Shown piece after piece: positions 1 to 7,128 of a stretch of DNA of 64,000 bases. The position numbers and the translations under genes were made by a program. Source of the stretch: an uncultured Eubacteriales bacterium (GTDB lineage: Bacteria; Bacillota; Clostridia; Christensenellales; CAG-138); the NCBI GenBank assembly GCA_902801845.1, contig CADCJW010000002.1, forward strand, positions 369,627 through 433,626, read 5' to 3'. The notes under the pieces are model-generated. The model saw nothing but the letters and a program-made list of their open reading frames with translations. It was not told where the DNA came from and did not search any database. Each line of letters starts with the position of its first letter. The stretch's first letter is position 1.

Positions 1-523
1 AGGCCAGAACGCCCGCCGTAAAGAGCAGGTACATCTCCAGCAGATAGCTCATGCGTATCTCCGCCAAAGCCGCATAGACCTTGGAAAAGACGGCGAAGGC
101 CAGGGACGCCACGCCCCGGGTGGCGGACCAGTTCAGCTTCTCGCCCCGGTTCACATACCCGAAGCCCACCGCGTTCACGAAGGGCTGGATGGTCATGGTC
201 ATGGTGGACATGGTCGCAAAGAGGCAGACCAGGACCCCCTTGGGCTGGGGCAGGAGCAGCAGCCCGCCCGATACCAGCACCACCAAACACATGCCCAACA
301 GCACGCGGCGCATGGTGAGCCGGGCGGAACGCTCCACAGCCCGGGCCAAAAGGGGCTGGAGCACCATGGCCGCGGCGCATTCCGCCGCCAGCAGCAGCCC
401 CACCTGGTCCGCCGTGAAGCCCATCCGGCCCAGGTACAGCCGGGTGTATCCGTAGACGAAGCAGGCGCTCATCCAATATAGGCTCAGATACAGAGCATTG
501 CTTGCGTTCAAATGCTTTTTCAT
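1..523 (-). CDS. MFS transporter, N-terminal part (runs off the window)
   Basis: The minus-strand reading frame starts at ATG 523 and continues past base 1, so only about 174 residues are visible. The protein opens with MKKHLNASNALYLSLYW and shows alternating hydrophobic helices with the short basic loop between the second and third segments (LLARAVERSARLTMRR), as in major facilitator proteins of the LacY/nucleoside-symporter-like group. Several Trp/Tyr/Arg in helix 1 fit that group. The substrate cannot be told. There is no Shine-Dalgarno; the -10 box of its promoter ends only 7 nt before the ATG, so the transcript may be leaderless. MFS membership is fairly secure from topology; the subgroup is an inference. 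Confidence 0.7.
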   Translation of the reverse strand, partial: MKKHLNASNALYLSLYWMSACFVYGYTRLYLGRMGFTADQVGLLLAAECAAAMVLQPLLARAVERSARLTMRRVLLGMCLVVLVSGGLLLLPQPKGVLVCLFATMSTMTMTIQPFVNAVGFGYVNRGEKLNWSATRGVASLAFAVFSKVYAALAEIRMSYLLEMYLLFTAGVLA

Positions 524-530
524 GGGGCAT

Positions 531-559
531 AGGATAGCCCTTTTTGGCATCTTTGGCAA
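531..559 (-). promoter_or_regulatory. sigma-A-type promoter of the MFS gene (leaderless arrangement)
   Basis: On the minus strand a TTGCCA -35 (554-559) and TATCCT -10 (531-536) are separated by exactly 17 bp. Seven bases follow the -10 before the ATG at 523, so transcription would start at or one base from the start codon. The same -10 to ATG sequence type recurs before the genes at 56275 and 61127. Confidence 0.6.
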
Positions 560-581
560 GCGGATTTTTTGAAAAAAAGCT

Positions 582-611
582 GAATGGAACGCAATCGCCC
601 GGCCCATACTA
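582..611 (+). promoter_or_regulatory. possible sporulation (sigma-G/F-like) promoter of the SpoIIQ-like gene
   Basis: GAATGG (582-587) and CATACTA (605-611), 17 bp apart, resemble the forespore sigma-G consensus (gHATRa and CATnnTA). No good sigma-A pair is visible upstream of this gene. The match fits the expected forespore expression of SpoIIQ-type proteins, but it is a short motif judged by eye. Confidence 0.3.
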
Positions 612-672
612 TCGATGAACCGAAATCATGCAAAGAACCCCCAGGGGACAAAGAAAGGAATCGATAGGTAGT

Positions 673-1431
673 ATGGAAGAAATGAACGAATTTGAATCCA
701 AGCCCGGTCGCACCTTCTGGCGGGATTGGGGCGTATACTGCGCCCTCGCTCTGTGCCTGGCCATCATCGGCGCGGCGGTGGCCATCACCTCCCTGCCCGA
801 AAAGGAGCAGGCGCAGCAGCCCATCCGGGAGGAAAACGTGGTCCGGGCGTCCCAGGCCACCCAGAACCCGTTGTTCGAGGACCGGCCCGTGCTTGCCCAG
901 CCCTCCGACGCGCCGGTGATCCGGATCGTGCCCGAGGTGGAGCCCACGGCGGAGCCCGCCCCCACCCAGCAGGCGGAGGCGGCCGTGGCCCAGGCCCCCA
1001 GCAAGAGCAGCAGCGGCGATCGGAAGGCCCAGGCGCCCGTGTCGGGGAAGATCGTCTGGGGCTATGCCGCGGACAAGCTGATCTACTCCAAGACCTTGGA
1101 CCAGTGGACCACCCATAAGGCCGTGGACATCGGCTGCCCCGAGGGCACGGCGGTGAAGTGCGTTCTGGGCGGCACGGTGGAGAAGGTGTACACCGACGAC
1201 CAGCTGGGCCGCACGGTGATCGTGAAGCACTCCTCCGGCCGCAAGACCCTCTACGCCAATCTGAACGACACCATCCCAGTCCAGGAGGGGGACAAGGTGA
1301 ACGCCGGCACCGTCTTGGGCACGGTGGGCAAGACCGCCCTTTCGGAATGCGCCCTGGAGAGCCATCTCCACTTCGCCTTCTTCGTGGACGGCAAGGCCGT
1401 GGACCCCGCCACCAAGGTGAAGCTGGGGTAA
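673..1431 (+). CDS. membrane-anchored M23-family protein, SpoIIQ-like
   Basis: The protein has 252 residues: a short cytoplasmic tail, one membrane segment (about 19-39), a charged and Ala/Pro-rich linker, and a C-terminal LytM/M23 domain (about 125-250). The zinc ligands HxxxD (148-152) and HxH (231-233) are present. The usual catalytic His of the YxHL motif is Asn (YANL, N196), so endopeptidase activity is doubtful. Size, single N-terminal helix and degenerate M23 domain match SpoIIQ, the forespore partner of SpoIIIAH in the engulfment channel; B. subtilis SpoIIQ is also degenerate, at another ligand. ATG 673 is preferred over an upstream in-frame ATG at 628 because it starts just before the membrane helix and follows AAGAAAGGA. 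A non-sporulation M23 anchor protein is the alternative. Confidence 0.65.
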   Translation: MEEMNEFESKPGRTFWRDWGVYCALALCLAIIGAAVAITSLPEKEQAQQPIREENVVRASQATQNPLFEDRPVLAQPSDAPVIRIVPEVEPTAEPAPTQQAEAAVAQAPSKSSSGDRKAQAPVSGKIVWGYAADKLIYSKTLDQWTTHKAVDIGCPEGTAVKCVLGGTVEKVYTDDQLGRTVIVKHSSGRKTLYANLNDTIPVQEGDKVNAGTVLGTVGKTALSECALESHLHFAFFVDGKAVDPATKVKLG

Positions 1432-1451
1432 AAATCAGGATAGAACAACCG

Positions 1452-1476
1452 GGGGCCGAGGCTTCGGTCCCTTTTT
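1452..1476 (+). terminator. intrinsic terminator after the SpoIIQ-like gene
   Basis: A hairpin of 8 pairs (one G-T) with loop GGCT is followed by CTTTTT, about 20 nt after the stop codon at 1431. Confidence 0.65.
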
Positions 1477-1480
1477 CGTA

Positions 1481-1509
1481 TTCACAAACCGGAAAAGCCA
1501 TGCTATGAT
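1481..1509 (+). promoter_or_regulatory. sigma-A promoter of the kinase/peptidase pair
   Basis: TTCACA (1481-1486) and TATGAT (1504-1509) are spaced by 17 bp. The -10 overlaps an upstream in-frame ATG at 1505, which rules that ATG out as the start of the following gene. Confidence 0.6.
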
Positions 1510-1522
1510 AAGGATACTATCT

Positions 1523-2308
1523 ATGGGAAACGAGACGATCATGAAGGGACTCTACCGACTTGCCAACCGAAACATAGCCATCACCTCCCTGTATCCGGCG
1601 GTCCACGATCTGTGTAAGGATTACCGGATAGAGGGCGCGACGGACTTTTCCGTGGAGATCTCTCTGGCAGACATCGACCACGAGCGCATCCAGTCCGCTC
1701 GGGAGGCGGCCCGGGAAGGGCGTTCCCCACGGCCCGTTTCCGACGGGTATTTGGAGACCCTGGCCGTCTACAGAAAGATTGCAGAGCAGATGCCGGCCTA
1801 CGACACGGTGCTCTTCCACGGCTCCTGCATCGCCGTGGACGGGGTGGCCTATCTGTTTGCGGCGCCCAGCGGCACGGGCAAGAGCACCCATGCCCGCCTG
1901 TGGCGAGCACTCTTAGGGGATCGGGCTCGAATGGTCAACGACGACAAGCCCCTGCTGCAGCTGGGGGCCGACGGCGTCACCGTCTTCGGCACGCCCTGGA
2001 ACGGCAAGCACCGGCTGGGCGAGAACATTTCCGCGCCCCTCAAAGCCATCTGCCTTTTGGAGCGGAGCCCCCAGAACCGCATCCGGTCCGCCACCCGGGC
2101 GGAGGTGCTGCCGCTGCTGCTGCAACAGACCTATCGGCCTGCGGATCCGGAGGCGTTGTCGCGGACGCTGTTTTTGGTGGACGAACTGAGCCGCCGGGTG
2201 AAGCTGTTCCGGCTAGGCTGCAACATGGACCCGGAAGCGGCCCAGGTGGCCTACGACGCCATGAAGGGGGGGGTGTGCCATGCCGGACACCGTCAAGCTC
2301 CGCTATGA
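1523..2308 (+). CDS. HPr kinase-like / PEP carboxykinase-fold small kinase
   Basis: About 261 residues. A P-loop APSGTGKSTHARLW lies near residues 111-124, followed by MVNDDKPLL and GTPWNGKHRL segments typical of the HprK/PEPCK-like fold seen in ScmC-like and RiPP-associated kinases, where related enzymes phosphorylate a peptide Ser. It lacks the N-terminal domain of true HprK. The start was set at ATG 1523, preceded by AAGGAT at a 7-8 nt distance; ATG 1541 is the alternative. The gene overlaps the next one by 29 bp, so the two are translationally coupled. No PqqD, B-protein or precursor peptide gene is visible nearby, so the substrate is unknown. The fold is well supported; the role is not. 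Confidence 0.65.
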   Translation: MGNETIMKGLYRLANRNIAITSLYPAVHDLCKDYRIEGATDFSVEISLADIDHERIQSAREAAREGRSPRPVSDGYLETLAVYRKIAEQMPAYDTVLFHGSCIAVDGVAYLFAAPSGTGKSTHARLWRALLGDRARMVNDDKPLLQLGADGVTVFGTPWNGKHRLGENISAPLKAICLLERSPQNRIRSATRAEVLPLLLQQTYRPADPEALSRTLFLVDELSRRVKLFRLGCNMDPEAAQVAYDAMKGGVCHAGHRQAPL

Positions 2309-2726
2309 GGACATCCTGGACAGGGAGGGGAAGCTGACCTACACCAACGTGGGCGTCAGCATGCTGCCGCTGCTGCGCCAGGGCCGGGATCTGTTCACGG
2401 TAACGAAAAAGGGACCGGACCGCTGCAAGGTGGGGGACGTGATCCTCTATCGACGCCCGCCCAAAGCCTATGTGCTCCATCGGATCGTCCAGGTCCTGCC
2501 CGACAGCTATGTGCTGCTGGGGGACAACTGCATCTGTCGAGAATACGGCATCCGGGAGGAGGACGTTCTGGGGGTCATGACCGGCTTCGTCCGCAACGGC
2601 AAGGCCCACAGCGTCCAGGAGCTCGGCTACCGGGCCTACACCGGCCTCATCCTCTTTACGACGCCTCTGCGCATCCTCATCAAAAAACTACTTCTGCGCC
2701 TGCGCCGCCATCTGCGCAAGGCGTGA
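2280..2726 (+). CDS. S24/S26-family (signal-peptidase-like) protein
   Basis: 148 residues. NVGVSMLPLL carries the conserved Ser (S27) of the S26 fold and is followed by a GDVILYRRP strand and a VLHRIVQVLPD segment. His in place of the bacterial catalytic Lys recalls the Sec11/SipW (S26B) Ser-His type. GDN follows, as in signal peptidases. There is no N-terminal membrane helix; a hydrophobic stretch near the C-terminus and a very basic tail may contact the membrane. It overlaps the HprK-like gene, a pairing known from peptide-modification cassettes, so processing of a modified peptide is possible but not shown. Confidence 0.65.
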   Translation: MPDTVKLRYEDILDREGKLTYTNVGVSMLPLLRQGRDLFTVTKKGPDRCKVGDVILYRRPPKAYVLHRIVQVLPDSYVLLGDNCICREYGIREEDVLGVMTGFVRNGKAHSVQELGYRAYTGLILFTTPLRILIKKLLLRLRRHLRKA

Positions 2727-2744
2727 TCCCTGTCCGCTCCCCTG

Positions 2745-2769
2745 CCTCGCTTCGGCGAGGTTTTTTTTT
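2745..2769 (+). terminator. strong intrinsic terminator
   Basis: A 6-bp stem CCTCGC/GCGAGG with a TTCG tetraloop is followed by nine T residues, 19 nt after the peptidase stop codon. Confidence 0.85.
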
Positions 2770-2798
2770 GCGAAAAACCGGGCGCGCATGGTCAAAAA

Positions 2799-2851
2799 TT
2801 ACAACTCCATTACAACTCTGTGACGTTTTGGACGAATATGGGGCGTATCAT
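2799..2851 (+). promoter_or_regulatory. promoter with three 11-bp direct repeats
   Basis: Repeats start at 2799 (TTACAACTCCA), 2810 (TTACAACTCTG) and 2821 (TGACGTTTTGG). A -10 candidate TATCAT is at 2846-2851, 25 bp after the start of the third repeat. The same arrangement with the same 25-bp distance occurs before the gene at 9708. Direct repeats at 11-bp spacing are typical of OmpR/PhoB-class response regulators, but the regulator is not identified. Confidence 0.55.
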
Positions 2852-2879
2852 GGGATCAGAAACGAGGGAGTGGGGGATC

Positions 2880-4628
2880 ATGCGACACGTTTTGACGGAA
2901 ATAGGGCGGGCGGTGTGCTCCAAATCTTTCCTGCTGGCGGCGGTGGGCATGGCGGTATGCCTGTGCATCGGCGCATTCCAAAGCCTGTGGGGATTGTTCC
3001 AGATGGAGTGGCCCGAGGCCCTCTTCGGCTACCACGAGGAGCTGTTCCTCCGGTGTTTGGAGGGGGAGCTGGTGCTCTTCGCTGTGCCGATCCTGGCGGC
3101 GGTGCCCTATACGGCGGCCTTCGTGGAGGACGTGAAGAGCGGGTATCTCAAGCCCTTCCTCACCCGGACCACGGTGAACCGGTATATCTGGGGCAAGAGC
3201 CTGGGGGCGGCCGTCTCCGGGGGGCTGGCGCTGGTTACGGGCATGTGCCTCTCCCTGCTGATCTTTTGGCTGGTGTGCGCGCCGGTGGAGGTCTACGGGG
3301 AGTGGGCGGTGCCCTCCCAGCTGCCGGAGATCGGCCTTAGGCTGGTGCTCTTCTTCCTGTCTGGGGCGCTCTGGGCCACGGTGGGGCTGCTGTTCTCCGG
3401 GCTCACGCAGAACGTGTACCTGGCGTACGCGTCCCCCTTCATAGTATATTACGTGCTCATCATCCTCCAGGAGCGGTACTTCCGCAGCACCTTCATGCTG
3501 AACCCGCAAAACTACCTGACCATGCAGGGGGCCTGGCCCCTTCAGGGCAGGAGCGCGGCGTTGACCCTCCTTTCCCTGGTGATCCTGTTTCAGCTTTTAT
3601 TCTTCCTCACGGCGCAGAATGAGCTTCGGGACGACAAGCGGCAGCGGCGAGCCTTTTCCTCCCTCGCCGCCCGCCCGCCCCGGATCCCGAAGCGGGCCTT
3701 CAGGCCCCGGCGAGAATGGGGGGTGGTCCGGGAGCTAAGGCAGGTGGCGGCGGTGGTCCGGTACAACTTCCGCATGTGGCGGGGGAATATGCGGATCTAT
3801 CTCACCTTCGCCCTGGCGTTTATCCTCTGCTTTTTGCTCTCCGACAAGGCCGCCTCCTTCGCCTACGACATGGGGACCGCCATGCAGGCCTTCGAGCCCT
3901 TCGTGTGGACCTTCGGGGACGCCAATTCCATTTTGCTCATCTCGCTCCTTTTAGTGCTGCTGTTCGTGGACATGCCCTTCTTGGGGGCGGGGGTCCCCTA
4001 CTATCTGGTGCGCATGCGGCGGCGGACCTGGGCCTGGGGGCAGCTGATCTACCTGACGCTGGCTACGCTCCTCTACATGCTGTTCATCTTCGTGGCCACG
4101 TCTCTCATCTGCGCGCAGAACAGCTTCCTCGGCAACATGTGGTCCGAGACCGCGGCCATACTGGGCTACTCCGGGGCGGGGAAGGCGGTGGCCCTGCCGG
4201 CGCTGGTCAAGACGCTGGAGATGTCCCGGCCCTACGAGTGCGCCGAGACCATTTTCCTGCTCATGCTCCTCTATACGCTGGTCCTCAGCCTCATCATGCT
4301 CCTCTGCAAGCTCCAACGGGGCCGGAGCGCAGGGATCGTGGGGGCCTTCGGCTTCTCGCTCTTTGGGCTCCTGCTCAACCCCACCTTCTTCAAGGACGTG
4401 ATGCACCTGCCGGACGAGCTCGTCTACAAGGCCAACGTGATCGTGGGCTGGGCGTCGCCCCTCAACCAGGCCACCTACCATATGCACAACTTCGGCTACG
4501 ACCTGCTGCCCCGGCTCCAGGACACGTACCTGATTTTCGGCGGCCTCGTGCTGCTCCTGTTCCTGCTGGTGCAGCTCTCCATCCGCCGCTACAGCTTCAA
4601 CTTCACCGGGACGGAGGGGTCATTATGA
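2880..4628 (+). CDS. polytopic membrane protein, ABC-2-type permease-like
   Basis: 582 residues with about 12 hydrophobic segments in two groups of six, separated by a basic cytoplasmic loop near residues 240-285 (rich in Arg, with PRIPKRAF). This is a duplicated ABC-2-like layout. No catalytic motif is seen. It heads a locus with an ABC ATPase (6475) and a C-terminally anchored surface protein (7125), so it is the likely membrane partner of that ATPase. ATG 2880 is chosen because the promoter ends at 2851, which excludes the in-frame ATG at 2820; GGGAGTGGGGG precedes it. The transported substrate is unknown. Confidence 0.6.
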   Translation: MRHVLTEIGRAVCSKSFLLAAVGMAVCLCIGAFQSLWGLFQMEWPEALFGYHEELFLRCLEGELVLFAVPILAAVPYTAAFVEDVKSGYLKPFLTRTTVNRYIWGKSLGAAVSGGLALVTGMCLSLLIFWLVCAPVEVYGEWAVPSQLPEIGLRLVLFFLSGALWATVGLLFSGLTQNVYLAYASPFIVYYVLIILQERYFRSTFMLNPQNYLTMQGAWPLQGRSAALTLLSLVILFQLLFFLTAQNELRDDKRQRRAFSSLAARPPRIPKRAFRPRREWGVVRELRQVAAVVRYNFRMWRGNMRIYLTFALAFILCFLLSDKAASFAYDMGTAMQAFEPFVWTFGDANSILLISLLLVLLFVDMPFLGAGVPYYLVRMRRRTWAWGQLIYLTLATLLYMLFIFVATSLICAQNSFLGNMWSETAAILGYSGAGKAVALPALVKTLEMSRPYECAETIFLLMLLYTLVLSLIMLLCKLQRGRSAGIVGAFGFSLFGLLLNPTFFKDVMHLPDELVYKANVIVGWASPLNQATYHMHNFGYDLLPRLQDTYLIFGGLVLLLFLLVQLSIRRYSFNFTGTEGSL

Positions 4629-4889
4629 GGAATAAATTGGAAGCTTTGCAGCTTTTCTTCGAAAAGAAAAGCTGCGCAAAAGAACTTAAGAAGAGTAAGG
4701 GGATAACCGCGTATGAAAAACCATTTTCTTAAGCTTTTCTTTTTCCGCCGCTTTTTCTTTTGCTATGTGCAAACCCATAGTCAAAAACTACGCTATCGCT
4801 TGTTTTTTCCTTGGGTTGCCCGTGCTGCGACTCGCTGCATCTGCCACAGGCAGCGCTCGTCTTCGCACTCACCGAAAAGAAAAAGCGGC
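4629..4889 (+). repeat. three-hairpin intergenic element, copy A (long form with insert)
   Basis: It starts directly after the permease stop. Hairpin I is at 4648-4675, 12 bp with loop CGAA. It is followed by CGCAAAAGAAC, an imperfect hairpin II, the linker CTTAAGCTTTTC, and the outer stem of hairpin III (4747-4761 with 4875-4889). Between the arms of hairpin III lies about 113 nt of insert that is also present in copy E. The element ends inside the 5' part of the next gene, where the lipoprotein signal peptide should begin. Confidence 0.75.
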
Positions 4890-6302
4890 AAAATCCCCGT
4901 CGTTCTCCTTTCCCTCGCCCTCCTCACCGCCTGCCAGCCCACGCCCCCAGAGGACGTGGTGGTGAACAAGGCGGAGGGCGCATTGCAACAGCAGATCGCC
5001 GCCACCGCCGCGCCGGAATACCGGGTTTCCATACCGATCCCGGAGAGCCAGGCGGCGCAGCAACCGGCAGAATCGCCCGCCGAAACCGGCCTGCGGGCAG
5101 CCCTGGGCGCGCCGGAGCATCTCACCGACACCGTCTCCGGAAAGGTCTACGGCGGCACCATGGACGTGAAGATCGACGCGACGGTGACCGTGCCCAACGT
5201 TTCTGCGGTGCCGGTGTACCGAGCTGCCCTGACCCCCTCCTCCCCGGAGGAGAAGGAGCAAATCGCTAGGGCCATCCTGGGCGACGGTCCCTACATCTAC
5301 CGCCAGAACCATCGGCTCTGGAACGAGAGCAACATCCGCTACTATCAGGCCTGGCTGGATGCTCTCGACGATCAACCCTATGGCCCCGGGGCCGACTATG
5401 ACCAGATGCGCGCCTGGCTGACCAACCAGATCGAGGCCCACCAGCTGGGCTATCAGCAGGCGGACGCCCGCGTGAAAGAGCAGCCCTGGCCAGGGAACTG
5501 GCGTGATAGCGGCGGCTCCGTGATGGTGGACGACGGGCGAACCTTCGACTGGGCGGACGGGGGCCTGTTGAAGTTCCGGCGGGAGGGCACCCCCTGGCTG
5601 GTGGCGCGGGTGCGCCACGACGAGCCCCGCACGGACGACGAGCGGGCGGCGGATGAGGCGGCGGTGGCCTTTTTGAAGCTTATAAACAGCACCGAGGTAA
5701 CGCTTTGGGGCGTCGCCGCTCATGACGAGAGCTGGCGGCACCGGTTCGGCACCGAGACAGGCTTCGACAACGGCCTCTATCGGCTGTGGTATCTGCCCCT
5801 CTACGGCGGCATCCCGGTCTATCCCTGGGAAACCTACCACGGCACCGACAACGGCCTGCAGGACGCGGGGGTCAGCTTCGACCGCAACGCCGCCCAGGAG
5901 CGCATCGAGGTGGTGACGGATCATGGGGAGGTGGCGGAGGTGACATGGACCAGCCCCCTTCGCGTCCTGGAGGTGGAGAACGGGAATGTGGGGCTGCTGC
6001 CCTTTGACCGGATCATGGAGATCTTCAAACAGCAGATCTTTATGAACATCTATATAGGCAAGGACTACTTGGGCAACGACTCCCACACGGACATGCGCAT
6101 CACGGAGATCACCTTTTCCTATATGCGGGTCCGCAAGCCCGACCAGGCGGAATACTGGCTCCTGCCCGTGTGGGACTTTCAGGGCTATGACACCCGGTTT
6201 GCGGCGAATAGAATGGACGACTACGACTGGTGGGACACCTTTTCGCTGCTGACCGTCAACGCCATCGACGGCTCCATCGTGGATAGGAATTTGGGGTATT
6301 AG
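4713..6302 (+). CDS. large lipoprotein, paralogue of the gene at 9708; 5' end merged with repeat A
   Basis: The frame from ATG 4713 gives 529 residues, but the first 57 or so are translated repeat element. The lipobox LLTAC is at residue 74, preceded by a normal hydrophobic core. The paralogue at 9708 has its lipobox Cys at residue 17 and continues with the same CQPTPE..VV.NK.EG sequence. The two proteins align along their whole length, including LLPF..IM.IF..QIF.. and YMRV.KPD..E.WLLPVWDF. They may correspond to the family catalogued as DUF6034; function unknown. No ATG or good RBS sits next to the signal peptide. TAAGGGG lies 10 nt before ATG 4713, so either a long odd leader is used or the gene is impaired. 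Confidence 0.6.
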   Translation: MKNHFLKLFFFRRFFFCYVQTHSQKLRYRLFFPWVARAATRCICHRQRSSSHSPKRKSGKIPVVLLSLALLTACQPTPPEDVVVNKAEGALQQQIAATAAPEYRVSIPIPESQAAQQPAESPAETGLRAALGAPEHLTDTVSGKVYGGTMDVKIDATVTVPNVSAVPVYRAALTPSSPEEKEQIARAILGDGPYIYRQNHRLWNESNIRYYQAWLDALDDQPYGPGADYDQMRAWLTNQIEAHQLGYQQADARVKEQPWPGNWRDSGGSVMVDDGRTFDWADGGLLKFRREGTPWLVARVRHDEPRTDDERAADEAAVAFLKLINSTEVTLWGVAAHDESWRHRFGTETGFDNGLYRLWYLPLYGGIPVYPWETYHGTDNGLQDAGVSFDRNAAQERIEVVTDHGEVAEVTWTSPLRVLEVENGNVGLLPFDRIMEIFKQQIFMNIYIGKDYLGNDSHTDMRITEITFSYMRVRKPDQAEYWLLPVWDFQGYDTRFAANRMDDYDWWDTFSLLTVNAIDGSIVDRNLGY

Positions 6303-6457
6303 CGGAAGGATTGGAAGCTTTTGCAGCTTTTCTTCGAAAAGAAAAGCTGCGCAAAAGAACTTCAAGAAGCAGTATTGCTTTGTTGTGAAAACAAGTATTC
6401 CTTCTTAAGCTTTTCTTTTTCCGCCGCTTTTTCTTTTCACTGAAAAGAAAAAGCGGC
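6303..6457 (+). repeat. three-hairpin intergenic element, copy B
   Basis: It begins at the base after the stop codon with GCGGAAGGATTGGAAGC. Hairpin I (6323-6350) is identical in stem to copy A. Hairpin II is imperfect. Hairpin III (6423-6457) is a perfect 17-bp stem with a one-base loop. The ATPase RBS follows 10 nt later, so the element lies between two genes of one locus. Confidence 0.75.
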
Positions 6458-6474
6458 AAATAAAGGAGGAAAAA

Positions 6475-7128
6475 ATGACCAACGCCATCGAACTTGTCGA
6501 CCTCAGCAAGACCTTCGGCCAGGATGAGGTGCTAAAGCACGTGACGCGGACCTTCGAGGCCGGGAAGATCCACGGGGTGGTGGGCAACAACGGCAGCGGC
6601 AAGACCGTCATGTTCAAGTGCGTCTGCGGCTTTTTGCAGCCCACCAGCGGCAAGGTCTTCGTCCAGGGAAAGCAGATCGGCAAGGACGTGGACTTCCCCG
6701 AGGATCTGGGCCTCATCATCGAGACCCCGGGCTTTTTGCCCCAGCTGTCGGGGCTTCGGAATCTGGAGATTTTGGCGTCCCTGAAACGGAAGATCGGCCT
6801 CAAGGAGGTGGCGGACACCATCCGCCGGGTGGGATTGGACCCCCTGTCCACGAAACCCGTGGGCAAGTACAGCCTGGGCATGCGGCAGCGATTGGGCATC
6901 GCCCAGGCCATCATGGAGGACCCGAGCCTGCTCATACTGGACGAGCCCATGAACGGCCTCGACAAGCACGGGGTGGCGGAGATGCGCGCCCTGTTCCAGT
7001 CCCTGGCCACGGACGGCCGGACCATCCTTTTGGCCAGCCACAACATCGCCGACATCGACGCCCTCTGCGACACCGTCTGCGAGATGGACGCGGGGGTCAT
7101 GACCATGATACGGGAGGAGAGAGTATGA
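6475..7128 (+). CDS. ABC transporter ATP-binding protein
   Basis: 217 residues, a single nucleotide-binding domain of the ABC-2 exporter type. Walker A GNNGSGKT is at 37-44, the signature YSLGMRQRLGIAQA near 137, Walker B LLILDEP near 155, and the H-loop in LLASHNI near 190. It probably energises the membrane protein at 2880 and works with the surface protein whose ATG overlaps its stop codon (ATGA, 7125-7128). It has an excellent RBS, AAAGGAGG. Repeat B separates it from the upstream lipoprotein gene. Confidence 0.85.
   Translation: MTNAIELVDLSKTFGQDEVLKHVTRTFEAGKIHGVVGNNGSGKTVMFKCVCGFLQPTSGKVFVQGKQIGKDVDFPEDLGLIIETPGFLPQLSGLRNLEILASLKRKIGLKEVADTIRRVGLDPLSTKPVGKYSLGMRQRLGIAQAIMEDPSLLILDEPMNGLDKHGVAEMRALFQSLATDGRTILLASHNIADIDALCDTVCEMDAGVMTMIREERV

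Noticed and set aside
1505..1522. ATG 1505 as start of the HprK-like gene
   Set aside because: It lies inside the -10 box (TATGAT 1504-1509) of the only good promoter, so it would not be transcribed.
4639..4675. Hairpin I of the repeat elements as a simple intrinsic terminator
   Set aside because: No T-run follows the stem (CGCAAAAGAAC instead). Copies occur between genes of one locus and are always followed by the other two hairpins.
6618..7124. Upstream extension of the repeat surface protein
   Set aside because: The frame is open but lies within the ABC ATPase gene. The signal peptide and ATGA overlap place the start at 7125.
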